Assembly (NCBI RefSeq): GCF_002261225.1
Contig: NZ_NEVM01000001.1
Location: forward strand, 682,001 to 746,000
Length of the DNA: 64,000 nt
Direction of reading: 5' to 3'
Origin: Bordetella genomosp. 10
GTDB taxonomy: Bacteria > Pseudomonadota > Gammaproteobacteria > Burkholderiales > Burkholderiaceae_B
Position 1 is the first letter of the stretch, and each line of letters begins with the position of its first letter. A program made the position numbers and the translations under genes. The notes below the pieces were generated by a model. It did no database searches. It was not told where the DNA came from and saw nothing but the letters and a program-made list of their open reading frames with translations. This document shows positions 33,713 to 42,838 of the stretch, one piece after another.

Positions 33713-35107
33713 GTGCACGCCACGGCGAATTCGCCCGCGCATGCGGGCCTGCAACTCGAACGCGATTCTGTCTATAGAAAGGTCGCATTTCACACCATGC
33801 CATTCCTGATGCTGTGCTACGTCGCGGCATACCTGGATCGCATCAACATCGGTTTTGCGAAGTTGCACATGCTGGCGGACCTGGGCTTCAGCGATGCGGT
33901 CTACGGGCTGGGAGCCGGTCTGTTCTTTATCGGCTACCTGATCTTCGAAGTGCCGAGCAATCTCTGGATGATGCGCATAGGCGCCAAGAAGACGATATCC
34001 CGCATCATGATCCTGTGGGGCCTGATCTCGGCGGCTTTTTCCTTCGTCGAGACGCCCACGCAGTTCTACGTCCTGCGCTTCCTGCTGGGCGCGGCGGAAG
34101 CCGGATTCTATCCCGGGGTGATCCTGTACCTGACGTACTGGTTTCCCGCCGATCGGCGCGCAAAAATGGTGGCCCTGTTCGTCGGCGCCGTTCCCTTGTC
34201 GGGCATGATAGGCGCGCCGCTTTCCGGCGCCATCATCGAGTTCGGCCACGGCGGTCACTGGACTACCCTCCTGTCGCTGCGCGACCTCCTCCCCGAGGGA
34301 GGATTCGCGCTTGGGGCGGCCCGGCGCGCTCATGCGCTGGCAGGCTGGCAATGGATGTTCATCATCGAGTCGGTGCCGTCCTTGATTCTCGGGCTGCTTT
34401 GCCTCAAGTACCTGTCCGACGGACCTGCCGACGCGAAGTGGTTGTCGGAGTGCGAGCGCGCGCTGATAGAAAGGGAACTCGCGTCCGAACAGGCAGCCAG
34501 CCGCCATGACAAGTCGGCCACCTCCCTGGCCGCGGCGCTCGGCGATCGCCGCGTGTGGAAGATGACCTGCATCTGCTTTTGCTCGGCCATCTGCTCCTAT
34601 GGCGTTTCATTCTGGCTGCCGACGCTCGTGCAACAACTGAACGTCGGCGACGTGATGCATGTCGGCTGGTATACGGCCGTTCCGTTCACCGCTGCTTTTG
34701 TCGTCATGTACCTGATAGGGCGCAGTTCCGACCGTCTGCGGGAAAGGCGCTGGCATCTGGTCGGGCCGTTCGCTTGCGTATGCGCCGGCCTGGCGGGCAG
34801 CGTCTGGGCGCACGATTCGATGGGTCTGGCCCTCCTTGCCTTGACAGTCGCCGCGATCGGCGCCTATAGCACGACGTCCATGCTGTTCAGCATTCCGGGC
34901 TTGTTTCTTTCCGGGGTGGGAATGGCCGCCGGCGTGGCGATGATCAACTGCTTCGGCGGCCTGGGCGGCTTCGTCAGTCCCTACGTGGTCGGCGTGGTCA
35001 AGGACATGACCGGCAGCACGGACAACGGCGTATTCTTCATCGCCTGCGTGGCGATCGTCGGCGCGGGCCTGACGCTGACCTTGCCGCCAAAACTGGTCAA
35101 CCGGTAG
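33713..35107 (+). CDS. MFS transporter, anion:cation symporter (ACS) family
   Basis: Carrier of 464 residues with twelve predicted helices and ACS features: CYVAAYLDRINIGFAKL in helix 1, PSNLWMMRIGAK, LLGAAEAGFYPGVILYLTYWFP and AGWQWMFIIES. The GTG start is preferred because AAGGGG lies 6 bases before it; the ATG two codons earlier abuts that site. About 25-30 extra residues (HWTTLLSLRDLLPEGG... RAHA, about 180-210) sit between helices 5 and 6, where relatives have a short loop. It ends the dehydratase operon and probably imports its amino- or hydroxy-acid substrate. Confidence 0.88.
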   Translation: MHATANSPAHAGLQLERDSVYRKVAFHTMPFLMLCYVAAYLDRINIGFAKLHMLADLGFSDAVYGLGAGLFFIGYLIFEVPSNLWMMRIGAKKTISRIMILWGLISAAFSFVETPTQFYVLRFLLGAAEAGFYPGVILYLTYWFPADRRAKMVALFVGAVPLSGMIGAPLSGAIIEFGHGGHWTTLLSLRDLLPEGGFALGAARRAHALAGWQWMFIIESVPSLILGLLCLKYLSDGPADAKWLSECERALIERELASEQAASRHDKSATSLAAALGDRRVWKMTCICFCSAICSYGVSFWLPTLVQQLNVGDVMHVGWYTAVPFTAAFVVMYLIGRSSDRLRERRWHLVGPFACVCAGLAGSVWAHDSMGLALLALTVAAIGAYSTTSMLFSIPGLFLSGVGMAAGVAMINCFGGLGGFVSPYVVGVVKDMTGSTDNGVFFIACVAIVGAGLTLTLPPKLVNR

Positions 35108-35114
35108 AAGGGCG

Positions 35115-35208
35115 GCCGCCCCAGCACCTCTTCCCGCGGCCCCGCATCGACCACGCGGCCGGCTTCCGGTACGACGACGGTGTCGAAGCGGGCGAGCTGC
35201 CTGGAGCG
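35115..35208 (-). pseudogene. Relic of an ABC exporter gene 3' end (direct copy of 46027-46120)
   Basis: These 94 bp match the end of the ABC exporter gene at 46016 with 86 identities and no gaps, in the same orientation. The minus-strand translation keeps LARFDTVVVPEAGRVVDAGPREEVLGR, the last residues of the exporter, but no other part of the gene is present. It fills the gap between the MFS stop and the molybdenum hydroxylase stop. Function as a gene is excluded; it marks a past recombination or insertion event. Confidence 0.85.
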
Positions 35209-35224
35209 CGTGCGGGCGCGTCCG

Positions 35225-36556
35225 TCAAGCGGAAGCGGCCAGATCGCCGCGGAGCCCCAGGAGTAGCTCCCGCAATATCGCCGTCCTGTATGCGCCATGC
35301 GCGTACGTATCGTCGACCGGATCGCGGCCCAGCAGTGCCGGCAAGGTGTCGTTCGCCTCCGGCTGGTCCAATCCGCGCAGCAGCATTTCAGGATCGGGCG
35401 CGCGGAAAGCGCAGGCGGCATAACCCGCTATGCCGATGCGCACATGGCCATCGGCGGCGCGCGCGGCGGTGACGCCTATCAGGGCCGCCCGGCCTGGCCG
35501 CTGGCGAAAGTTCCGGTGAAAGAGCGACCGCGGAACAGGTATCCGGACGCCGACGATCAATTCCGTCGACGCCGCGCCTGCCGAAAACCATTCGTCGGCG
35601 GGAATGGCGCCTGATCGGCCGAGTATCCATGCCCCGGCGGCGATCAGCAAGGGCGAATAGCAGCCATCGCGGGCGTTGCTGACGAGGTTGCCGCCCAGCG
35701 TTCCCCGGCTTCGCACGTAGACGTCGCCGATATGGCCGGCAACCTCGGCCAGCTTCGGCAACGACTGGTCGACCACGGGCGACGCGGCGATATCGGCGTG
35801 CGTGCAGCAGGCGCCGATGTGCAAGTTTCCCTCCAGGATGGAAATGCCTTTCAGCGCTTCGATTCCCTCGATGTCGATCAGTTCGGCGGGCTTCTCGGTG
35901 GCCCGCCGCAATGCGGGAACCAGTTGCTGGCCGCCGGCCAGCCAGCGCGACCCTGGCAGCCGGGCAGAGAGCTGGAGAGCCGCCGAGAGCGACCCGGGGC
36001 GATGGATCCGCGGCTGCGGCGCGTTCCTGTCCCGCTGCCGCATGTTCTGGATAGCCTTCTCCACGGCGTCGACGATGGTCTGATACCCCGTGCAACGGCA
36101 CAGGACGCCGGCGAAGGCGGCGCGGATGTCGTTTCTGCTCGGCTCGGGATTGGATGCCAGCAACGCATGGCATGCGAAGACGAATCCGGGTTTGCAATAG
36201 CCGCACTGGAATACGGCCGGTTGATTGCACGCGTCGTTCAGCGCGGACAGTTTTCCCGGATTGCGCTCGAAGCCCTCCAGCGTTACGACGTCGCTGCCGA
36301 TCAGGGTGTCCGTCAAGACCGTGCAGGATTTGGCGGGCCGGCCGTCGAGCAGTACCGCGCAATTCCCGCAATGGCCCGAATCGCACGCGGGCTTCGGCGA
36401 TTCGATCGAAAGCTCGCCGCGGAGCCAGTCCATCAAGACCATGCCGGTCTCGGGCGCGCCGTGCCACTCTCCGTTGATGCGTACCGCATTCGCGCCGTTC
36501 GCGGGCGCGTGGCGGGGCGCCACTCCATTTCGTTCTTCGGGGGCGTTCTCTTTCAT
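35225..36556 (-). CDS. Molybdenum hydroxylase, fused 2Fe-2S and FAD subunit (XdhA-like)
   Basis: A 443-residue electron-transfer subunit. The N-terminal half has the two [2Fe-2S] motifs: CDSGHCGNCAVLLDG...SC and CGYCKPG...CRCTGY. The C-terminal half is a CoxM/XdhA-type FAD domain (WLAGGQQLVPALR, RGTLGGNLVSNARDG). The start at MKENAPEE overlaps the large-subunit stop by 4 bases; a longer frame upstream lies inside the other gene. With the large subunit it forms a complete xanthine-dehydrogenase-type enzyme. Natural substrates of such systems are purines, N-heterocycles, aldehydes or CO; here a heteroaromatic or heterocyclic compound is likely. Confidence 0.9.
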   Translation of the reverse strand: MKENAPEERNGVAPRHAPANGANAVRINGEWHGAPETGMVLMDWLRGELSIESPKPACDSGHCGNCAVLLDGRPAKSCTVLTDTLIGSDVVTLEGFERNPGKLSALNDACNQPAVFQCGYCKPGFVFACHALLASNPEPSRNDIRAAFAGVLCRCTGYQTIVDAVEKAIQNMRQRDRNAPQPRIHRPGSLSAALQLSARLPGSRWLAGGQQLVPALRRATEKPAELIDIEGIEALKGISILEGNLHIGACCTHADIAASPVVDQSLPKLAEVAGHIGDVYVRSRGTLGGNLVSNARDGCYSPLLIAAGAWILGRSGAIPADEWFSAGAASTELIVGVRIPVPRSLFHRNFRQRPGRAALIGVTAARAADGHVRIGIAGYAACAFRAPDPEMLLRGLDQPEANDTLPALLGRDPVDDTYAHGAYRTAILRELLLGLRGDLAASA

Positions 36557-38898
36557 TGTTTTGCGCGCCTGTGATGAAGCGCGTTCCATACGTGTTCCGG
36601 CGTGGCGGGCATCTGTATGATCCCGTCGGACTCTTGATGCAGCGCATGCTGCACGGCATTCATGATGGCGGGCGGCGCCGCGGATGCCGCGGCCTCGCCA
36701 CACCCCTTCAGTCCCAGGCGGTTGGTGCCGGAGGGCGTGTTCTGGAAAATCAGCCGCGCGTCGGGCATGTCCGCGGCCTGGGGCAGGTGGTAACTGGAGA
36801 AGTCGGCGCTGGCCAACTTTCCCCTGTCGTCATACCTGCATTCCTCGATCAGGGCCTGGCCCAATCCCTGGGCGATGCCGCCATACTGCTGGCCCATGAC
36901 CCCTTCGGGGGAAAGCAGATGGCCGAAGTCCGAAACGGCGGTATAGCGGACCACGGACGTCCTGCCCGTCGCCGGATCGACCTCCACCTCGCATATGTGG
37001 CAGCCGTTGCCATGCGTGCCGGATTGAACGGTCGCCGTGACATGCGAGTCGAAGGGATGTTGCAAGCCGCTTTCGGAGCGCGCCATCTTCGCCGCATCGA
37101 GCAGCGTCAATGCGATGTCGCCCATCCACAGGCGGCCCATGCGCCAGACGATATCGTCCGCGGATATGCCGGTGCGCGCGGCCAGCCAGGCGCGCGCCTT
37201 GGCCAGTGTTTCGTCCGCCGCGTCGAGGATCGCCGTCGAGCCGGACAGCATCGATTTGGATCCGCCGGTGCCCGTGCCCTGGCGCAGGCGGTCGCTGCGG
37301 CCTTGGGCGACCTGTATGGCCGCCGCGGGCAGCGAGAGGTAATCCGCCAGTACGCGGGAATAGGCCCTGCGATGCCCCTGCCCGCTGCTCTGCGTGCCGA
37401 CGTCCAGGCGTATGGCGGCATCCGGAAGAAAGGTGATGCGGGCCGTCTCCCGGGGCAGGCCGCCCGTGTTCCGCTCCAGGATCTTGGCCAGTGCAAACCC
37501 GCCGTTGGTTTCGATGAAGTTTGCCATGCCGATGCCGCGGCGCAGGCCTCGCGCCCGGCTTTCTTCGCGCCGTTGCGCGAATCCCGCATGGTCGGCTTCC
37601 TCCAGGGCCCTTTGGAAGTTGGCGCGGAACATGCCGGACTCGATATGTATGCCCGTGGCCGTCGTATAGGGAAGCCGCGTTTCGTCGATCAGGTTGCGCC
37701 GGCGCAATGCGACGGGATCCATGCCGGTCTCCCGCGCCGCCTCGTCGATCATGCGTTCAAGGACATAATGCGCTTCCGGCCTGCCGGCTCCGCGATAGGA
37801 ATCCAGCGGGGCGGTGTGGGTCAGGACGCCGCGCACGCGGGCGTGCACGGTTTCGATGGCGTAGGGGCCGCACAGCAGCGGCGCGCCGCAGGTCGTCGAA
37901 CTGAAAGGGCCATAGTTGGACAACTGGGCCCCAAGGTTGGCGATGGTGTCGGCCGCAATGGCGAGAATGCGGCCGTCGGCGCTCAAGGCCATGGTCGCGT
38001 CGGTCCAGTTGTCGCGGCCTCGCACATCGGTGAGGCAGCCTTCGGTCCGCGTCGCGCTCCATTTGACGGTCGCCCGCAGATGCTCGGCGGCCAGCAGGAC
38101 AAGCACCTGTTCCGGATAAACGAATATCTTCGCCCCGAAACTGCCGCCCACGCGCGGCGTGACGACCTCCAGCCGGCTCGCGGGCCAGCCCAGAACGTCG
38201 CACGCGATCACGTCTCGCGTCCAATGGGCGCCCTGGGTCGCCGACACCAGCACGAAGGAGTCCGACTTCTCCACGAAAGCAGCAATGGCATTGCGCGTTT
38301 CCATGGGAGAAATGATGATGGCGTTATTGCGCAGGCGGCGCCGGACGATATGCGCGGCGCCGCGCAATGCGGCGTCGCGAGCCGCGGAACTGCCCATCTC
38401 CCAGTCGAAGCACAGGTTGTCCGGAATGTCGTCCCAGACCAGGGGCGCGCCATCCCGGGCGGCCTCGTCGGCATCCGTTACGGCGGGCAGGAGACGATAG
38501 GAGACGCGGCATCGGGCGGCGGCCCGGCGCGCGGCCAGCTCCGAGCGCGCGACGACCATCGCCAGGATTTCTCCTTCGTAGCGGCATTTCGCGGACGCCA
38601 TCAGCGTGCGCGGCGGATCGGCCCGCGGACTGCCGTCGCGGTTGTCGAGCGGAATGATGCAGGGGATGGGCTTGATGCCGGCGGGCAGGTCGTTCGCCGT
38701 CCAGAACGCCAGGACGTCCGGATCGTCCAGGACATCGCGGCTGATGTCCAATATCTCCGCGTGCGGGTGCGCCGCGCGGACGAATGCCGCGTGCAGGCAG
38801 CCCGCGGGATGAATATCCGCGGTGAAGCAGCCGTTCTCATAGGCTTGCCGCAGCCAGGGCAACGCGTCGACGGGCGAGCTCGTGGGATCGTTTCGCAT
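36553..38898 (-). CDS. Molybdenum hydroxylase large (molybdopterin-binding) subunit
   Basis: A 781-residue CoxL/XdhB-type catalytic subunit. Molybdenum-site segments are visible: GGSFGAKIFVYPEQ, the DSYRGAGRPEAHYVLERM arginine block, TQSSGQGHRRAYSRVLADY, and LKGCGEAAASAAPPA with the conserved base glutamate. It hydroxylates its substrate with water-derived oxygen and passes electrons to the coupled FeS/FAD subunit. It is only 4 bp from the ABC importer ATPase gene, so uptake and oxidation are one operon. The substrate is not known. No XdhC-type maturation factor is in the window. Confidence 0.9.
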   Translation of the reverse strand: MRNDPTSSPVDALPWLRQAYENGCFTADIHPAGCLHAAFVRAAHPHAEILDISRDVLDDPDVLAFWTANDLPAGIKPIPCIIPLDNRDGSPRADPPRTLMASAKCRYEGEILAMVVARSELAARRAAARCRVSYRLLPAVTDADEAARDGAPLVWDDIPDNLCFDWEMGSSAARDAALRGAAHIVRRRLRNNAIIISPMETRNAIAAFVEKSDSFVLVSATQGAHWTRDVIACDVLGWPASRLEVVTPRVGGSFGAKIFVYPEQVLVLLAAEHLRATVKWSATRTEGCLTDVRGRDNWTDATMALSADGRILAIAADTIANLGAQLSNYGPFSSTTCGAPLLCGPYAIETVHARVRGVLTHTAPLDSYRGAGRPEAHYVLERMIDEAARETGMDPVALRRRNLIDETRLPYTTATGIHIESGMFRANFQRALEEADHAGFAQRREESRARGLRRGIGMANFIETNGGFALAKILERNTGGLPRETARITFLPDAAIRLDVGTQSSGQGHRRAYSRVLADYLSLPAAAIQVAQGRSDRLRQGTGTGGSKSMLSGSTAILDAADETLAKARAWLAARTGISADDIVWRMGRLWMGDIALTLLDAAKMARSESGLQHPFDSHVTATVQSGTHGNGCHICEVEVDPATGRTSVVRYTAVSDFGHLLSPEGVMGQQYGGIAQGLGQALIEECRYDDRGKLASADFSSYHLPQAADMPDARLIFQNTPSGTNRLGLKGCGEAAASAAPPAIMNAVQHALHQESDGIIQMPATPEHVWNALHHRRAKQ

Positions 38899-38902
38899 CG
38901 CC

Positions 38903-39985
38903 TCAAACCGGCAGCAGGCGGGCGGCGTCGGACCGCCAATGAATATGCACGGGAAGCCCGGGCGCCAGGCGCCGCGCCAGGTCCGTGTCGGAATTCGGCA
39001 CCAGGGCCTTGATCGTCAACCTGTCGTCCACCGCAACGTTCGTTTCGATGGCCTGCCCCAGGTAGGTGACCGAAAGAATCCGGCCGGGTACGCGATTCTC
39101 TCCGCGTCCGGTATCCGGTGTTCCCGTATCCGCCTCCAGCCGCGTGCGTTCGGGACGAAAACTCACCAGCGCGCGGCTGCCCGGACGGAATCGGCGCGTA
39201 TCGCATTGGAGCGTTCGCTGCGTGGCCGCGCAGAGAAAGTGTTCTTCGTCGACGATGGTTCCCTCGATGAAATTCGAGCGTCCCATGAACTCGGCGACGA
39301 AGCGGTTGGCCGGTTCCTCATAGACCTGCGATGGCGTGCCGATCTGCTCGATGCGCCCTTGATTCATGATGACCAGCCGGTCCGCCATGCTCAGCGCCTC
39401 GTCCTGATCGTGCGTCACCATGACGGTGGTGAGGCCGGACTCCTTCTGGAGTTGGCGAATCTCCTGCCGGACGTCATGCCGCAAGCTGGCGTCCAGCGCG
39501 GAAAGCGGCTCATCGAGCAGCAATACCGCGGGGTCGATCGCCATCGCGCGCGCCAGCGCCACGCGTTGCTGCTGTCCGCCCGACAACTGCCGCGGCAGGC
39601 GGTCCGCCAGGCTTTCCAGTTTTACCCGCTCCAGCGCGCGCCGCACGCGCAGGGAAACTTCCGATGCCGGAAACTTGCGCATGCGCAGGCCGAACGCGAC
39701 GTTTTGCTGCACCGTCATGTGGGGGAACAGGGCATAGCCCTGGAAGACCATGCCGATGTTGCGCAGATAACTGGGCGTCGCGGTAATTTCCTTTCCGTCC
39801 AGGAAGATTTCTCCTTTGCTGGCCGAAACGAAGCCGGCCAGCATGCGCAGCGTGGTGGTCTTGCCGCAGCCGCTGGGACCGAGGATGGCGACGAGCTCCC
39901 CCCGTTCGATGTCGAGGTTGAATTCCGAGACGGCCCGGAAATTGGCGTAGTGCTTTTCCACGCCCTTGAATGAGAGATAAGTCAT
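38903..39985 (-). CDS. ABC importer ATPase (PotA/FbpC-like)
   Basis: A 360-residue CUT1/PotA-type ATP-binding subunit counted from MTYLSFKGVEKHYANF. Walker A is GPSGCGKTT, the Q-loop is VFQGYALFPH, the signature is LSGGQQQRVALARA, Walker B is LLLDEPLSALD and the H-loop is TVMVTHDQDEAL. A C-terminal regulatory TOBE region follows from about residue 240. It belongs to the Pot-like importer with the two permeases and binding protein upstream. Pot-like systems carry polyamines, iron or small organic compounds. Link to the molybdenum hydroxylase suggests an N-containing organic substrate. Confidence 0.93.
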   Translation of the reverse strand: MTYLSFKGVEKHYANFRAVSEFNLDIERGELVAILGPSGCGKTTTLRMLAGFVSASKGEIFLDGKEITATPSYLRNIGMVFQGYALFPHMTVQQNVAFGLRMRKFPASEVSLRVRRALERVKLESLADRLPRQLSGGQQQRVALARAMAIDPAVLLLDEPLSALDASLRHDVRQEIRQLQKESGLTTVMVTHDQDEALSMADRLVIMNQGRIEQIGTPSQVYEEPANRFVAEFMGRSNFIEGTIVDEEHFLCAATQRTLQCDTRRFRPGSRALVSFRPERTRLEADTGTPDTGRGENRVPGRILSVTYLGQAIETNVAVDDRLTIKALVPNSDTDLARRLAPGLPVHIHWRSDAARLLPV

Positions 39986-39993
39986 GGCGGTGC

Positions 39994-40800
39994 TCAGAAA
40001 ACCCGGCTTAGCTTGACGTAGCGGTCGGAGATCATCAGGGCGGCGCCGATGATCAGGATCTGCACGGTGGCCACGGCGCATACCGTGGGGTCCATATTCC
40101 ATTCGAGATAATTGAGGATCGCGATGGGCAGCGTGGTCATGCCGGGGCCGACCAGGAAAATGGATTTCTCCAGGTCGGTGAAGGAGACGATGAAGCTGAA
40201 CAGGCCGCCGGCGACCAGCCCGGGCCGGATCATGGGCAGCGTGACGTGCCACAGCACGGCCCACGGTTTCGCGCCGAGATTCAACGCGGCCTCTTCGACG
40301 CTTTCGCTGACGGAAGCGAGCGAAGCCACCGTGAGCCTGACGATCCAGGGGATGGTCAACACGACGTGCGCGCCCAACAGCCCCGGCGTCGTGCCGGCGA
40401 CCTGCCAGTCCGTGAGCACTTCGAACTGGATATAGAAAACGTAGAGGGCGCTGCCGGCGACGACGCCGGGGATCAGCATGGGCGAAAGCAGGACGGTCGA
40501 GATCAGGGCGCGTCCCGGAAACCGGCCCCGGACCAGCGCCAGGGCCGCCGGCACGGCGACCAGCAGGCCGGCCGCCGTGGACAGCAGCGCGACCTGCATG
40601 CTCAATAGGAAACCGTCGCGGAAGTTGTCCAGGTTCCACGCGTTCACATACCAGGCCACCGAGTAGCCGTGGGGAGGGAGGCTGATGATCTTGTTGCTGA
40701 ACAGGCTGACCCATGCCACCGCGACCAGCGGCATGACGACGAAACCCAGGGTCAGGAAGACCAGGCAGCGGTAGGCGGCAATCGACAGCCGGTTGGTCAC
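39994..40800 (-). CDS. ABC importer permease (PotC-like)
   Basis: A 268-residue inner-membrane permease with six predicted helices. The EAA loop for ATPase docking is EEAALNLGAKPWAVLWHVTLPMIRPGL. It overlaps the preceding permease by 4 bases and lies 8 bp from the ATPase gene. It forms the second half of the heterodimeric channel with the PotB-like subunit. Confidence 0.92.
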   Translation of the reverse strand: MTNRLSIAAYRCLVFLTLGFVVMPLVAVAWVSLFSNKIISLPPHGYSVAWYVNAWNLDNFRDGFLLSMQVALLSTAAGLLVAVPAALALVRGRFPGRALISTVLLSPMLIPGVVAGSALYVFYIQFEVLTDWQVAGTTPGLLGAHVVLTIPWIVRLTVASLASVSESVEEAALNLGAKPWAVLWHVTLPMIRPGLVAGGLFSFIVSFTDLEKSIFLVGPGMTTLPIAILNYLEWNMDPTVCAVATVQILIIGAALMISDRYVKLSRVF

Positions 40801-41693
40801 GACGCGGACTCCTTGCGTTGGGGATCGTGCCGTCCCAGCAGCCAGGACGACAGGACCGTCAATACCAGCGTCGTCGCCATCAGGACGAACGCCAGCGCGG
40901 CGCCGAAGGGCCAGTTGTTCGCGCGCGTGATCTGCTCATAGACTGCCGGGGCCATCATCTGGAATTTGGGACCGCCTATCAGCAACGGCGTGGCGTACGC
41001 GTTCATCGACAGGATGAAACACAGCACGGTGCCGGCGATGACGCCCGGCATCATCATCGGCAACAGGACCTCCAGGAACATTCTTGCCGGCGCCGCGCCG
41101 AGGCCCAGGCCCGCTTCCTCCAGCGGGCGCGGAATCGATTCGATCACGCTTTGCAGGGTGATGATCATGAAGGGCAGATTCACCGAAATGATGCCTATGA
41201 GCACCGCCTTGCCGGTATAGAGAAGCTGGACGGGATCATGCGTGAGGCCTATCGCGGTCAGGAAGGCATTCACGACGCCCCTGTCGCCCAGCAGGACCAG
41301 CCAACCGGCGACCCGCACGGCGTTGCCCATCAGCAGGGGCAGGATGACGCAGATCAGGAGGAAGCTCTTCAGCCTGGTGGAGGTGACGCGCGCGATGTAG
41401 TAGGCAGGGGCGACGCCGAGGACGAGGCACAGCGCGGTGCTGAACAGGCTGATGCCTATCGTCCGCCACAGGATGTCCAGGTAGAACGGGTCCGAGAAGA
41501 ACCGGAGGAAATTCTCGATCGTCAGGCCGTCCACCATGAATTTTCCCGGCACGAACCGGTTCAGGCTGTACCTTCCGAGCAGGACGAGCGGAAATGCCAG
41601 AAGGATGACGACCAGGACGATGGACGGGGAAAGCAGGAGCGGGGCGGCAGCCCCGCGCGGGCGCAAGGGGCCGAGATCCAGCGAGCGGCTCAT
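40797..41693 (-). CDS. ABC importer permease (PotB-like)
   Basis: A 298-residue permease with about six helices and an EAA loop (EEAGLGLGAAPARMFLEVLLPMMMPGV). It follows the binding-protein gene by 3 bp and overlaps the next permease by 4 bases. Together with its partner it forms the channel of the Pot-like importer feeding the molybdenum hydroxylase operon. Confidence 0.92.
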   Translation of the reverse strand: MSRSLDLGPLRPRGAAAPLLLSPSIVLVVILLAFPLVLLGRYSLNRFVPGKFMVDGLTIENFLRFFSDPFYLDILWRTIGISLFSTALCLVLGVAPAYYIARVTSTRLKSFLLICVILPLLMGNAVRVAGWLVLLGDRGVVNAFLTAIGLTHDPVQLLYTGKAVLIGIISVNLPFMIITLQSVIESIPRPLEEAGLGLGAAPARMFLEVLLPMMMPGVIAGTVLCFILSMNAYATPLLIGGPKFQMMAPAVYEQITRANNWPFGAALAFVLMATTLVLTVLSSWLLGRHDPQRKESAS

Positions 41694-41696
41694 GGC

Positions 41697-42782
41697 TCAG
41701 ACCTTGATGTTCTTGTTCCACCAGTCGAGCCAGGCCGACTGATTCTTCGCCGTGTATTCCAGGTCGAAGTGATTCAGTTTCTGGCGCTCCGCCGCCGTGA
41801 ATTCGACCGCGGCGGCCTGCTCCGGGGGCAGGGCGGCGTTGTCGATGGGCACGGCGTAATAGGTCAGCGTCGCCATCCGCTGGGCGACGGCGGGCGTCAG
41901 CATTGCGTTCAGGTAGCGGTACGCGTTCTGCTTGTTGCGCGCCTTCTTCGGGATGCACATTCCCGTCTGGTAGGCGATGGCGCCCTCCTTCGGATAGGCG
42001 GCCCGCACGGGCAGGCCATTGGCGCGCCACTGGGCGGCGCGGGCCAGATAGTTGGCCGTGATCCATATCTCGCCGGAGGCAAGCGCCGCCTCGGTTTGCT
42101 GGTGCGACGGGTAGATGCGCGGATTCACGGCCTTTTTCAGTTCGAGGAGCTGCTTGAACGCCGGCGTGACATTGCTCATGCCGCCGCCATCGAGCAGGCC
42201 GAGCGCGAAAAAGTAGTTGTAGTAAATCTGGTCGATCAGTCCGACGCGGCCCGCATAGGCGGGATTCATCAGGTCCGCGAACGAGGTGGGAGGCGTCTTG
42301 ATTTTGTCGGGGTTATAGATGAGGACGACGCCGCTCAGGCCGAAGGGAATGAAATAAGGCGTCTTCATGCCGGGCAGCAAGTGCCTGGCGTTGGGTATCT
42401 TGTCGTAGTCCAGCGTTTCCAGCGCGTCCTGCAACTGCAATTCGTAGGCATCCGCATCGGTGAAATTGGCGATGTCTATCGTGCCGCGCGGCAGGGCGCG
42501 CTCCGCCAGGATCTTCGTTTTGCGCTCCGGCGCGCCGGCGAGATCCCGGCGGATGGTCATGCCCTTGGCTTCCAGCTCGGGAGACTCCAGGGCCTTGACG
42601 ACGTTGGCGTTCCAGTCGCCGCCCCAATTGGAGACGACAAGGTCGCCGCTGAACGATTCGGCCCAGGCGGAGCGGGGCAGCCCATAACCCAGCATGGCCG
42701 AACCGGCAGCGGCGCCCATGCCCTGGAGGAACCGCCGGCGCGGCGGGAATGAGGGAAATCGATCGCTGGCTTCCTTGGACAT
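41697..42782 (-). CDS. ABC importer periplasmic binding protein (PotD-like)
   Basis: A 361-residue extracellular solute-binding protein. The N-terminus PPRRRFLQGMGAAAGSAML carries a twin-arginine motif, and the signal ends near SAWA-ESFSG. The mature start LVVSNWGGDWNANVVKALE is typical of Pot/FbpA-like binding proteins. AAGGGG lies about 8 bases before the ATG. As first gene of a seven-product minus-strand region (binding protein, two permeases, ATPase, hydroxylase subunits) it determines the operon's specificity, probably for an organic N-compound. Confidence 0.92.
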   Translation of the reverse strand: MSKEASDRFPSFPPRRRFLQGMGAAAGSAMLGYGLPRSAWAESFSGDLVVSNWGGDWNANVVKALESPELEAKGMTIRRDLAGAPERKTKILAERALPRGTIDIANFTDADAYELQLQDALETLDYDKIPNARHLLPGMKTPYFIPFGLSGVVLIYNPDKIKTPPTSFADLMNPAYAGRVGLIDQIYYNYFFALGLLDGGGMSNVTPAFKQLLELKKAVNPRIYPSHQQTEAALASGEIWITANYLARAAQWRANGLPVRAAYPKEGAIAYQTGMCIPKKARNKQNAYRYLNAMLTPAVAQRMATLTYYAVPIDNAALPPEQAAAVEFTAAERQKLNHFDLEYTAKNQSAWLDWWNKNIKV

Positions 42783-42838
42783 ATGAGACCCCTTGGTTTT
42801 GCGTTGGTGATATGGGGGTCCACTTTAGGAAGGAATAT

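Noticed and set aside
36556..39012. 818-codon open frame on the plus strand
   Set aside because: Exactly opposite the molybdenum hydroxylase large subunit, which has clear catalytic motifs; the plus frame is low-complexity and unrecognisable.
40818..42752. 644-codon open frame on the plus strand
   Set aside because: Antisense to the two-gene stretch of importer permease and binding protein; rich in Gln, Arg and Asp runs with no domain.
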